Shown here: piece by piece, positions 41,436 through 49,633 of the stretch
Layout: each line of letters opens with the position of its first letter
Position numbering within the stretch: position 1 is the first letter of the stretch
DNA from: Protofrankia sp. CiP1_Cm_nod1
Lineage (GTDB): Bacteria; Actinomycetota; Actinomycetes; Frankiales; Frankiaceae
Length of the DNA stretch: 49,729 nucleotides
Assembly: GCF_920888515.1 (NCBI RefSeq)
Contig: NZ_CAKKTM010000140.1
Coordinates: 1-49,729 of the forward strand
Reading direction: 5' to 3'
Made by a program: the position numbers and the translations under genes
Notes under the pieces: generated by a model
The model's input: the letters and a program-made list of their open reading frames with translations, nothing else
The model's database searches: none
Told to the model about the DNA's origin: nothing

Positions 41436-41576
41436 GTGCCTAGGGGCGCCGGGGCGCCATGGGTGACACGGCGTACGGGCCCCGCGGTGTGGTCGCCCGT
41501 GCCACTCCCGAGCCCGGCTGGCGATCTCGCGGCTGGCCCGAGCGTTCGGCGTCCGCGGTCCACGGCCGGCGCGTTC
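41436..41576 (+). repeat. Dispersed direct repeat, copy B
   Basis: A diverged copy of 35470-35590 in the same orientation. The inner hairpin arms are CCGGCTG and CGGCTGG (41514-41536): two symmetric C-to-T changes that still pair by G-U in a plus-strand RNA. It abuts the truncated Fic remnant. Confidence 0.75.
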
Positions 41577-42038
41577 GAGGTGGGGCTCGGCCGTCCCGGC
41601 AACGCCTGGGAGTACTACCGCGAACTCGCCGACCAGGGCCCGACATACCTTCCCGACCAGGACATCTCCGGCTGGATCCGGTTCAACCTGACCCGTCTAT
41701 CACTAGTAGGCCCAGACCGTGGGCCTGCTCGACCGCTCCGGGCGGGTCTGGCGCGCGCTCTCAGAATTCGCCGAGACCTCCGGTCTGGACGAGCGGGTGG
41801 TCACGGCCTTGCACGATGTGGCCATGGCCGGGCGCGTCCGCCGCTCACGCTACGAGCATGCTGAGAGCCTGAGCCTGCAGCAGACGCAGCGCAACCTGCG
41901 TGATCTCACCACCGCACAGGTCCTGGAACCGGTCGGCCGAACCCGCGCCCGCTACTACACGGCCGGCCCCGCTTCCCACCGCCGGTGCTCGACGTCGCAC
42001 GCACGCCCATGACCTCGAGGAACCCGTACACCAGCTGA
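41571..42038 (+). pseudogene. C-terminal half of a Fic-family protein, frameshifted with tandem nonsense codons
   Basis: Three frames together read the C-terminal part of an actinobacterial Fic protein: AFEVGLGRPGNAWEYYRELA...SGWIRFNLT, then YH-stop-stop-AQTVGLLDRSGRVWRAL through the winged-helix SLQQTQRNLRDLTTAQVLEP, then PRFPPPVLDVARTPM...NPYTS and a stop. A one-base gain near 41695, two adjacent CAG-to-TAG changes (41704-41709) and a one-base loss near 41968 are needed to join them. The catalytic HxFxxGNG half is absent; the fragment begins where repeat copy B ends. The piece from GTG 41719 is an open frame (97 aa) but has no catalytic function. Confidence 0.8.
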
Positions 42039-42192
42039 CAAGCAACCCGCCGGCCCGCCGAGGCCCGATCGGTGGTCACGGCCGCGTCAGCGCTTGAAGC
42101 TTCCTCGGCTGTCGCCGTCTTCGCCGTCGAAGGCGCGTCCAGAGCTGCTGGCGCGGCGGGGAAGATCTGTCCGCGCAATACGCGGATATCGG

Positions 42193-42265
42193 TGCGCCCG
42201 GCAGGGATCGAACCTGCGACCTGGTGCTTAGAAGGCACTCGCTCTATCCGCTGAGCTACGGGCGC
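42193..42265 (-). tRNA. tRNA-Arg (UCU)
   Basis: Minus strand: acceptor GCGCCCG pairs with CGGGCGC, the D arm is AGCTCAGCGGATAGAGC, anticodon loop CTTCTAA has anticodon TCT, T arm GCAGGTTCGATCCCTGC, discriminator A. CCA is not encoded. Its 3' end faces the accessory island. Confidence 0.96.
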
Positions 42266-42590
42266 GCACCACCATTGTGCTGTCTCCTGTCGCGATCACG
42301 TAGTGCGGTTACTGGTGATAGCGGAATGAGACCAAATGGGCACTTTGCGTGTTTGGTCCGATGCTCCTTCGGTGGTCAAAGCTCTCACCCTGCCATGGCG
42401 AGGGTGGATCGCGCATCCGTGCGGCTTCGCGCCTGTGGATGGATGCGGTTTGTCCACAGGTAGCGGATCGCGGGTGCCAAGCCGGCCGCGGAGCTGGAGA
42501 GTGTGAGACGGGACGTAAGGGGCTAATCAGGTCACAGCCACCGTCCGCCACACGGAACCAGGCCGGCTACCCCATGATCCGGGAGGAACC
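42266..42590. other. Spacer between tRNA-Arg and the SSB gene
   Basis: 325 bp. It contains the tRNA-Arg promoter side, an ACCAAA...TTTGGT inverted repeat (42332-42358) and the DnaA-box-like inverted pair (42432-42460). GGGAGGAA precedes the ssb start. Confidence 0.55.
42432..42460. promoter_or_regulatory. Inverted DnaA-box-like pair upstream of the SSB gene
   Basis: CCTGTGGA and TCCACAGG are perfect 8-bp arms 13 bp apart. The right arm is part of a perfect TTGTCCACA (42450-42458). It lies 131 bp before the SSB start. Confidence 0.4.
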
Positions 42591-43217
42591 ATGATTGAGG
42601 CATCGGTCACGCTGCTTGGCAACCTCGTCGACGACCCCGAGCTGCGCTGCACGCAGAACGGGAACTTCGTCTGCTCCCTCCGCCTGGCCAGCACGGCGCG
42701 CCGGTTCGACCGCACGCAGAATCGCTGGGTGGACGGCCACAGCGTCTTCATCACCGTCACCTGCTGGCGGCACATGGCGGAGAACGTCAGCGCGTCGTTG
42801 CGCAAGGGGGACAGGACGCTCGTGGTCGGGCGGCTGCGGCAGAGGTCCTTCGAGACGCACGAGGGAAACCGCCGGGTCGTCTACGAGGTCGATGCCGACG
42901 CCGTGGCGGTCGATCTTGCGAGGCAGACCGCGGAGGTCCGGCGGGTGGTACGCGCGAGCGGGGAGAACGGGGGCGGCCAGGCCGCGGGTGAGGCGGCATC
43001 GGCACGGGAGCCTGTTGGCACGCGTGACGGGGCGGATGAGCCCGCTGGCGGGGATGAGGCCCGCTTCGATACCGGCACGGGGTACCGTGATGGAAATCGC
43101 ACGGACACGGCCGAAGAGGGGCCGTTCGGCGAGTCGTTGCCCAACGTCACTGCGCCAGCGGCAGAGTTCGCCGATATATCACCATCGGTGACGGTTCTCG
43201 ATCCGGCCGCGGCATGA
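42591..43217 (+). CDS. ssb: Single-stranded DNA-binding protein (paralogue)
   Basis: A 208-aa protein with an N-terminal OB-fold SSB domain (1-110): VTLLGNLVDDPELR, FVCSLRLAST, VFITVTCWRHMAENVSASL, KGDRTLVVGRLRQRSFE. It coats single-stranded DNA in replication and repair. The C-terminal half is a disordered Gly/Asp/Glu-rich tail ending VLDPAAA, without the acidic DDDxPF tip that recruits partner proteins in the main bacterial SSB. It is therefore probably the accessory SSB (SsbB-like), linked in actinobacteria to sporulation or competence. The start is ATG 42591 with GGGAGGAACC upstream. Confidence 0.9.
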   Translation: MIEASVTLLGNLVDDPELRCTQNGNFVCSLRLASTARRFDRTQNRWVDGHSVFITVTCWRHMAENVSASLRKGDRTLVVGRLRQRSFETHEGNRRVVYEVDADAVAVDLARQTAEVRRVVRASGENGGGQAAGEAASAREPVGTRDGADEPAGGDEARFDTGTGYRDGNRTDTAEEGPFGESLPNVTAPAAEFADISPSVTVLDPAAA

Positions 43218-43322
43218 TGTGGCTGCTTCGGCGGATCCGAATTGTTCGTTGTGTCGGCTCCCTGCCCGTGTGGACGCGGACCCGTACCCGGCCGGTGCGG
43301 AAGCTGTCGGTAGCGTCAGTCC

Positions 43323-45479
43323 GTGACCAGTACGCGGGGGGCCGAGACGCCGATGCCGATCCGAGCGCCACAAGGGCAGACGGATCTGTCCCGGACGGAC
43401 GGCGACGCGCCGGGTGCGCAACCCACGGACCCGTCTACAGACCAGCACGCGAAGCTCTCCGGTCGATATCCGCCCGACCACGGGTTGCCTGGTCAGCCGG
43501 ATCGCGGGCCGGGGCGACGGGCTCCGCTCGTGGCTGCGCGGTCGCGGTTGGCCGCGGTATCCAGGCCCGGCTGGACGGTTGCGGCGGCGGCCCTGCTCAG
43601 CGCCGTCGCCGCGATGCTGATCAACCGGCATCTGTTCCCCTACCTGTCGATCAACAACGACGAGGCGCTCTACCTGCTGCAGGCCCGGACGTTGGCGGGA
43701 GGCGACCTGTTCCCGTCGGCGCCACCGTCGGCCGACTCCTACGCACCGTGGCTGGCGGTGGTTACCGACGGTCACTACGTGCTGAAATACACCCCTGTGG
43801 TCGCCGGATGGCTGGCCATGAGCCTGGTGATCACGGGTGGGACGGCCACGGCGCTCGCTCTTGTCGCGGCTGCCGCGGTCGGGATGACCTACCTTGTCGG
43901 GGTCGAGGTGCTCGACGACCGGCGGGCCGCCGCCGTCGCCGCCTGGTTGCTGGCTCTGTCACCGTTGGTGCTCCTCCAGAGCGCGATGCTGCTGCCGTAC
44001 CTGCCGGTGCTCGTCCTGTCCGAATGCGTGGTGTTCGGGCTGCTCCGTGGCCTGCGTACCCACCGTCGGGTGCCGCTCGCCGGGGCCGGGCTGGCACTGG
44101 GGCTCGCGGCGGCGATACGCCCGTACGACGTTGTGCTGGTCCTCGGCCCGTTTGCGCTGTGGGCGGTGTGGCGGGGCGCGCGGGGACGGCGGTGGTGGAT
44201 GCTGCGCTGGGTGGGCGCGGGGCTGGCCACTCCGGCCGCGCTGCTGCTCAGCTACAACGCGGCGGCGACGGGCAGCCCCTTCCAGCTTCCGTTCGCGCTC
44301 CTGGAGCCCGAGGACAAGCTGGGCTTCGGGGTCCGCCGGCTGTTCCCCACCGACACCGCCCACCACTTCGGGCTGGTCGAAGGGCTCACCGCGATCGGTG
44401 ATCATCTGTGGCTGCTCGGCGCCTGGGCATGCGGCGGCGCCGTTCTCGCGGTCCTGTCGGTCGCGACGGTCGTCCGCCGGCGGGCGTCCGCACCGGCGCT
44501 CACCATCGGTGTCGGCAGCCTGCTCCTGATCATTGGGTATGTGGCGTTCTGGGGCGCCTGGAACGCCGCCGAACTGTGGGGCGGCACCCGCTACATCGGC
44601 CCATTCTACCTGATGCCAGTGCTGGTCACGCTCGTCCTGTTCGGAGCCCGCGGGCTGGTGGACATGGCGTCGGCGTGGCCGCGTACCAGCGGTCTCGTCG
44701 CCGGCGCGGGTCTTGTCCTCAGCGGGTTCATCCTGGTCGTCGCGCTGCGGGACAACATGGACTTCACCCAGCGTGATCGTGATCTGTTGAACATGATCAA
44801 TGCTCGGCCTGGTCACACACTGGTCATCGTTTCGGCCGACCCGGCCTTTCTCATGCACCCGACGTCGGTGGTGGCCAACTCGCCGGCGCTGGATGGCCAG
44901 GTGCTGTACGCGGTGTCGCGGGGGCAGGCCGACTTGGACGTCGTCGCCGACCATCCGGACCGGTCGCCATACCTGCTCAGGCTGGCCCTCGGTTACAACC
45001 GGACGCTGTCATCGCCGTCGGCGGCGTGGCTGGAGCGCCTGCGGGTGGTCGACGGCGCGAGCGTCGCCGTCGGCGTCAGCGCGTCGGTACCGGCCGGCAG
45101 CCGAGCGGCCCGTATCGAGGTGACCGCGGACGGCAGACGCAGCTCCTTCCCGATGAGCCCGGACCGGCCACTGGCCAGCCAGCTCACCATCAGCCCCGGC
45201 GGGGTGGACACGACCGGCCTCGGGCCCCGTGCAAAAGTCGGTGATGTTCCGGCCGCGAAGGATCGTGCCGCGAAGGATCGTGCCGTGGAGGATCGTTCGG
45301 TGACGCTGAAGGTGTTCTACACCCCGTCGGGAGACGGTCGTGAACGCCTCCTCGACCAGGTGGACCTGCCCGTCCGGGTCGATTCCAGGCGGGGCACGGT
45401 CAGCGTCCTGGTGTCGGAGAGCCAGGCCGGCGCGGTGGGATCGGGAGTGACGCCGACGATCCGGCTCAGAGCGAGCTGA
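43323..45479 (+). CDS. GT39-like polytopic membrane glycosyltransferase
   Basis: A 718-aa membrane protein with about ten to eleven predicted helices (about 75-470). The first extracytoplasmic loop carries INNDEALYLLQARTL, the acidic motif region of GT39/ArnT-type transferases that use polyprenyl-phosphate sugars. An extracytoplasmic domain of about 240 residues follows (about 480-718), ending in a beta-rich part with a KDRAAKDRAVEDRS repeat (from a 15-bp repeat near 45255-45300). The N-terminal 70 residues are Pro/Gly/Asp-rich. The start is GTG 43323; ATG 43353 is possible. It may glycosylate the cell envelope; donor and acceptor are unknown. Confidence 0.78.
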   Translation: MTSTRGAETPMPIRAPQGQTDLSRTDGDAPGAQPTDPSTDQHAKLSGRYPPDHGLPGQPDRGPGRRAPLVAARSRLAAVSRPGWTVAAAALLSAVAAMLINRHLFPYLSINNDEALYLLQARTLAGGDLFPSAPPSADSYAPWLAVVTDGHYVLKYTPVVAGWLAMSLVITGGTATALALVAAAAVGMTYLVGVEVLDDRRAAAVAAWLLALSPLVLLQSAMLLPYLPVLVLSECVVFGLLRGLRTHRRVPLAGAGLALGLAAAIRPYDVVLVLGPFALWAVWRGARGRRWWMLRWVGAGLATPAALLLSYNAAATGSPFQLPFALLEPEDKLGFGVRRLFPTDTAHHFGLVEGLTAIGDHLWLLGAWACGGAVLAVLSVATVVRRRASAPALTIGVGSLLLIIGYVAFWGAWNAAELWGGTRYIGPFYLMPVLVTLVLFGARGLVDMASAWPRTSGLVAGAGLVLSGFILVVALRDNMDFTQRDRDLLNMINARPGHTLVIVSADPAFLMHPTSVVANSPALDGQVLYAVSRGQADLDVVADHPDRSPYLLRLALGYNRTLSSPSAAWLERLRVVDGASVAVGVSASVPAGSRAARIEVTADGRRSSFPMSPDRPLASQLTISPGGVDTTGLGPRAKVGDVPAAKDRAAKDRAVEDRSVTLKVFYTPSGDGRERLLDQVDLPVRVDSRRGTVSVLVSESQAGAVGSGVTPTIRLRAS

Positions 45480-45726
45480 CAGGCGAACCAAGGGCTGCTG
45501 ACAGGCGAACCGGGCCGCAAGCCGGCCCGTCTACGAGATGCGGGGTACCGGCGGACCGGGGCTGTGATGGGCCGGACAGCGGCGGGCTGGGCAGGCGGGC
45601 GGCGCACGGGGCGGGGGGTGGCCGGGCGGGCCGCGGGTTATGGCCGTCCCGCGGTATCCGTCCGAATCCACCCGGTCAGTAGGTCCGCCGGACGGACAGG
45701 CCCACCAGACCCATAAGGTTGACCGC

Positions 45727-47409
45727 ATGGCGCAGTACGTCTTCCAGATGCGCAAAGTGCGCAAAGCCCACGGCGACAAAGTCGTTCTTGACGACGTCAG
45801 CCTGTCCTTCCTGCCCGGCGCGAAGATCGGTGTCGTCGGCCCGAACGGTGCTGGCAAGTCGTCGCTGCTCAAGATCATGGCAGGTCTTGACCAGCCGAGC
45901 AACGGGGACGCGACGCTGAGCCCCGGTTTCACCGTCGGCATGCTCGCGCAGGAACCGCCGCTGGACGAGACGAAGGACGTCCGCGGCAATGTCGAGGACG
46001 GCGTCCGGGAGATCCGCGCGGTCCTCGCCCGTTATGAGGAGATCAACGAGAAGATGGCCGCGCCGGACGCGGACTTCGACTCCCTCCTCGCCGAGCAGGC
46101 GGCCCTCATCGACAGGATCGAGGCGGCGAACGCCTGGGAGCTCGACAGCCAGCTCGACCAGGCGATGGACGCGTTGCGCCTGCCGCCCGGCGACGCCGAC
46201 GTGACCAAGCTGTCCGGCGGTGAGCGGCGCCGGGTCGCGCTGTGCAAGCTCCTGCTCGAAGCCCCCGGCCTGCTCCTGCTGGACGAGCCCACGAACCATC
46301 TGGACGCCGAGAGCGTCGCCTGGCTCGAGCAGCATCTGGCCCGCTACGCGGGAGCCGTGCTCGCTGTCACCCACGACCGCTACTTCCTCGACAACGTCGC
46401 CGGCTGGATCCTCGAGCTCGACCGTGGTCATGCCTATCCGTACGAAGGAAACTACAGTACGTATCTGGAGACCAAGGCCGCCCGGCTCAAGGTCGAAGGC
46501 GGCAAGGACGCCAAGCGCAAGCGCATCCTCGCCCAGGAACTGGAGTGGGTGCGCTCGAACCCGAAAGCCCGCCAGGCCAAGAGCAAGGCGCGGCTCTCCC
46601 GGTACGAGGAACTGGCGGCCGAGGCCGACAGGGCGCGTCCCCGCGACCTTGAGGAGATCCAGATCCCGCCCGGCCCGCGGCTGGGAAGCGTCGTGATCGA
46701 GACGAAGAAGCTGCGCAAGGGCTTCGGTGACCGGCTCCTCATCGACGACCTGTCGTTCTCGTTGCCCCGCGGTGGCATCGTCGGCGTGATCGGCCCGAAC
46801 GGCGTCGGCAAGACCACCCTGTTCACCCTGCTGACCGGCCAGGCGGCCCCGGACGCCGGTGAGCTCACCATCGGGGAGACCGTCAGGATCTCCTATGTGG
46901 ACCAGGATCGTGCGGGCCTGGACCCGAAGAAGAACGTGTGGGAGGTCATCTCCGACGGGCTCGACCACATCGTCGTGGGCAAGATCGAGCTGCCCAGCCG
47001 CGCCTACGTGTCGTCGTTCGGCTTCAAAGGGCCCGACCAGCAGAAGCCCGTCGGTGTCCTCTCCGGTGGGGAGCGCAACCGGCTCAACCTCGCGCTGACC
47101 CTCAAGAAGGGCGGCAACCTGCTGCTCCTCGACGAGCCGACCAACGACCTCGACGTCGAGACCCTGCGTTCACTGGAGGACGCGCTCGGGGAGTTCCCGG
47201 GCAGCGCGGTGGTGATCTCGCACGACCGGTGGTTCCTCGACCGTGTCGCCACCCACATCCTCGCCTGGGAGGGCACGGACGCCGACCCGGCCCGCTGGTT
47301 CTGGTTCGAGGGGAACTTCGCGGACTACGAGGCGAACAAGGTCGACCGCCTGGGCGCCGAAGCCGCCCGCCCCCACCGGGTCACCTACCGCAAACTCACC
47401 CGGGACTAG
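45727..47409 (+). CDS. ettA: Energy-dependent translational throttle protein EttA (ABC-F)
   Basis: A 560-aa soluble ABC-F ATPase that binds the ribosomal E site and gates the first elongation steps according to ATP/ADP. Two ABC domains have Walker A (GPNGAGKSS, GPNGVGKTT), signature (LSGGERRRVAL, LSGGERNRLNL) and Walker B (LLLLDEPTNHLD, LLLLDEPTNDLD), joined by the P-site-interacting linker (about 240-320). The arm insertion in domain 1 is also visible (EPPLDETKDVRGNVEDGV). ATG 45727 is chosen because MAQYVFQMRKVRK is the family start and AAGG lies upstream. The earlier in-frame start adds 29 unconserved residues. Confidence 0.96.
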   Translation: MAQYVFQMRKVRKAHGDKVVLDDVSLSFLPGAKIGVVGPNGAGKSSLLKIMAGLDQPSNGDATLSPGFTVGMLAQEPPLDETKDVRGNVEDGVREIRAVLARYEEINEKMAAPDADFDSLLAEQAALIDRIEAANAWELDSQLDQAMDALRLPPGDADVTKLSGGERRRVALCKLLLEAPGLLLLDEPTNHLDAESVAWLEQHLARYAGAVLAVTHDRYFLDNVAGWILELDRGHAYPYEGNYSTYLETKAARLKVEGGKDAKRKRILAQELEWVRSNPKARQAKSKARLSRYEELAAEADRARPRDLEEIQIPPGPRLGSVVIETKKLRKGFGDRLLIDDLSFSLPRGGIVGVIGPNGVGKTTLFTLLTGQAAPDAGELTIGETVRISYVDQDRAGLDPKKNVWEVISDGLDHIVVGKIELPSRAYVSSFGFKGPDQQKPVGVLSGGERNRLNLALTLKKGGNLLLLDEPTNDLDVETLRSLEDALGEFPGSAVVISHDRWFLDRVATHILAWEGTDADPARWFWFEGNFADYEANKVDRLGAEAARPHRVTYRKLTRD

Positions 47410-47441
47410 CCGCTGTGCGGCCGTTGGTGGACATGGGCGGA

Positions 47442-47475
47442 GATCCTGGCGGGCACGATCGTGCCCGCCAGGATC
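47442..47475. terminator. Bidirectional terminator between ettA and glbO
   Basis: Arms GATCCTGGCGGGCAC and GTGCCCGCCAGGATC flank a GATC centre, giving a fully palindromic 34-bp element that overlaps the glbO stop. It suits both convergent genes. Confidence 0.8.
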
Positions 47476-47887
47476 ACTCCGGGCGGTTGACCAGGGAGCC
47501 GGCGGCCATCGTCAGGTAGTCCCAGAGGGGCTGGAAGTGCTCCGGGGGCAGGTTCAGCTCGTCGACGGCGGCCCGCATCCGGACCAGCCAGGCGTCCCGC
47601 TGGGCGGGGCCGATCGCGAACGGCGCGTGCCGCAGCCGCAGCCGGGGATGCCCGCGCTGCTCACTGTAGGTCGACGGCCCGCCCCAGTACTGGACGAGGA
47701 ACATCCGCAGCCGCTCCTGCGCGCCGGAGAGGTCCCCCTCCGGGTAGAGCGGGCGCAGCAGCGGGTCCTCGGCAACCCCCGCGTAGAAATGGGCTACCAG
47801 CCGGCGGAAGGCCTCCTCGCCTCCTACCGCGTCGTAGAAGGTGTCTGTCGGACGGGCCGCGGACGGTTGCTGGGTCACAGCGACCAT
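47474..47887 (-). CDS. glbO: Group II truncated haemoglobin (HbO)
   Basis: A 137-aa 2-on-2 globin that binds O2/NO at a haem, linked to respiration and stress protection in actinobacteria. Family residues are visible: B10 Tyr 35 in AHFYAGV, CD1 Tyr 48 in PLYPEGDL, the [18 protein letters not shown] segment, proximal His 87 in RLRHAPF and G8 Trp 100 in RDAWLVR. TyrCD1 plus TrpG8 marks group II (O-type). The start is ATG 47887. It shares a terminator with convergent ettA. Confidence 0.95.
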   Translation of the reverse strand: MVAVTQQPSAARPTDTFYDAVGGEEAFRRLVAHFYAGVAEDPLLRPLYPEGDLSGAQERLRMFLVQYWGGPSTYSEQRGHPRLRLRHAPFAIGPAQRDAWLVRMRAAVDELNLPPEHFQPLWDYLTMAAGSLVNRPE

Positions 47888-47960
47888 TGTGCTGGACGGA
47901 TCGTGGGCGGCGAGCCCGATGCGGCCAACGGCATTCTTTCAGATCATCGGTTGCCGCCCG

Positions 47961-47987
47961 CCGCATCAACCGCATCAACCGCATCAA
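47961..47987 (-). repeat. Three copies of CCGCATCAA at the alpha-glucosidase stop
   Basis: Perfect 9-bp units at 47961, 47970 and 47979. The stop codon of the GH13 gene (47984-47986) lies in the last unit. Confidence 0.85.
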
Positions 47988-49633
47988 CCGGGGTGCGGCG
48001 CGAGCCAGACCGTCGTGTCCGGGGGGAGCGTGAGGGTGGTTCCGTCGTAGCCGACCGGGCTGCTGGCCAGGACGAGACGCCCCGGTATGACCAGGTCGAC
48101 ATCCGTGCCGGCGGTGGACATCACACAGGTCAGACCGGTCGCGCCGGAGAAGGGGCCCGGCGGTGTGCCGGGCGGGCCCGGTGGGGACGGGCGGTCGAAG
48201 GCCAGGACCGTGGGTGGGGTGTCGTCGCGCCAGCGCAGCAGGCCGGCGCCGAGCATGGGCAGCGCCCGCCGTAACGCCAGCGCCCCGCGCGCCAGGACCA
48301 GCGTCGACAGCGGGTCGGACGCCTGCGCGGCGGCGGCCAGTTCGGCCCAGCCGTCGGGCTGGGGGAGCCACGGTGGCACGCCGTCCGCGCTGAACCCGTA
48401 CGGCGCCTCCCGCCCCGACCAGGGCAGCGGGACCCGGCAGCCGTCCCGGCCGGGACGGCTGTGCCCGGAGCGCTCCCAGACGGGGTCCTGCCGGTGTGCC
48501 GGCGGCACGTCCACCTCGGGCAGGCCCAGTTCGTCGCCCTGGTAGAGGAAGACCGGGCCGGGCAGCGCGAGCAGGGTCAGCAGCGCGGCGCGGGCCCGGC
48601 GCAGGCCGCTCTCGCCGCTGCCGTACCGGCTCGCCGGCCGGGTGACGTCGTGGTTGGCCAGCACCCAGGTGGTGGGCGCGCCCACCTCGGCGGTGGCGGC
48701 CAGGTCCGCGGCGATCGCCGTCCGCCAGGCCGGCGCCGACCAGGAGGCGGCCAGCAGCGAGAAGGCGAACGTCAGGTGCAGCTCGTCGGGACGCACGTAG
48801 CGGGCCAGCCGCCGGGGGTCGGCCACCCAGGTCTCGCCGACGAGCACCCTGGCCTGCCCGTCGCGGCGGCGGTAGTCCTCGACGATCGCGCGCCAGCGCT
48901 GGTAGATCTCGTGGACGCCTTCCTGGTCCCAGTGGTGGGGCTCGGCCCGCTCGCGGAAGAAGGGGATGCCGTCGGACGGGGGCGGCGGGTTGTCCGGCAG
49001 CAGGTCGTTCTTGATCAGGCCGTGGGTGACGTCGATGCGGAAACCGTCGACGCCGCGGTCGAGCCAGAACCGGACGGTGGCGTCGTGGTCGTCGCGGACC
49101 CTGGGGTGCCGCCAGTTCCAGTCGGGCTGTTCCGGGGCGAACAGGTGCAGGTACCACTGGCCGTCGGTGGCCCTGGTCCAGGCCGGCCCGCCGAAGACCG
49201 ACACCCAGTTGTTGGGCGGCTCGTCGCCGTCCGCGCCGCGTCCGTCGCGGAAGATGTACAGGTCCCGCTCGGGGGAGCCGGCACCGGCCGCCAGCGCGGC
49301 GCGGAAGGCCGGGTGGGCGTTGCTGGAGTGGTTCGGGACGAGGTCGACGAGCACCTTCAGCCCGTGCCGGTGCGCCTCGGCGAGCAGCGTGTCGAAGGTG
49401 GCCAGATCGCCGAAGAGCGGGTCGACGGCACGGTGGTCGGCGACGTCGTAGCCGTGGTCGGCCATGGGGGAACGGTAGAACGGGGTGATCCAGATCCCGT
49501 CCACGCCGAGGTCGCGCAGGTAGGGCAGGCGGCTGGTGATACCGGCGAGGTCCCCGACCCCGTCGGAGCCGGAGTCGGTGAAGCTGCGGATGTAGACCTC
49601 GTACAGCACGGCGTCGAGCCACCAGTCACCCAT
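47984..49633 (-). CDS. GH13 alpha-glucosidase/oligo-1,6-glucosidase-like
   Basis: A 549-aa glycoside hydrolase that splits terminal alpha-glucosidic bonds of maltose- or isomaltose-type sugars, trehalose included in some relatives. The (beta/alpha)8 barrel begins WWLDAVLYEVYIRSF. Conserved regions are DLVPNHSSN (region I), GFRIDVTHG (nucleophile Asp), LVGETWV (acid/base Glu) and VLANHDVTRP (transition-state Asp). The C-terminal beta domain ends TTVWLAPHPG, with a Pro/Gly-rich patch. The start is ATG 49633 with GAGG just upstream. ATG 49660 or a start further up to 49711 is possible, so the last bases of the window may still belong to the gene. Confidence 0.92.
   Translation of the reverse strand: MGDWWLDAVLYEVYIRSFTDSGSDGVGDLAGITSRLPYLRDLGVDGIWITPFYRSPMADHGYDVADHRAVDPLFGDLATFDTLLAEAHRHGLKVLVDLVPNHSSNAHPAFRAALAAGAGSPERDLYIFRDGRGADGDEPPNNWVSVFGGPAWTRATDGQWYLHLFAPEQPDWNWRHPRVRDDHDATVRFWLDRGVDGFRIDVTHGLIKNDLLPDNPPPPSDGIPFFRERAEPHHWDQEGVHEIYQRWRAIVEDYRRRDGQARVLVGETWVADPRRLARYVRPDELHLTFAFSLLAASWSAPAWRTAIAADLAATAEVGAPTTWVLANHDVTRPASRYGSGESGLRRARAALLTLLALPGPVFLYQGDELGLPEVDVPPAHRQDPVWERSGHSRPGRDGCRVPLPWSGREAPYGFSADGVPPWLPQPDGWAELAAAAQASDPLSTLVLARGALALRRALPMLGAGLLRWRDDTPPTVLAFDRPSPPGPPGTPPGPFSGATGLTCVMSTAGTDVDLVIPGRLVLASSPVGYDGTTLTLPPDTTVWLAPHPG

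Noticed and set aside
23872-42265. A complete integrated prophage or conjugative element
   Set aside because: No integrase, capsid, portal, relaxase, FtsK-like or replication gene is readable; only island-type cargo and remnants are present.
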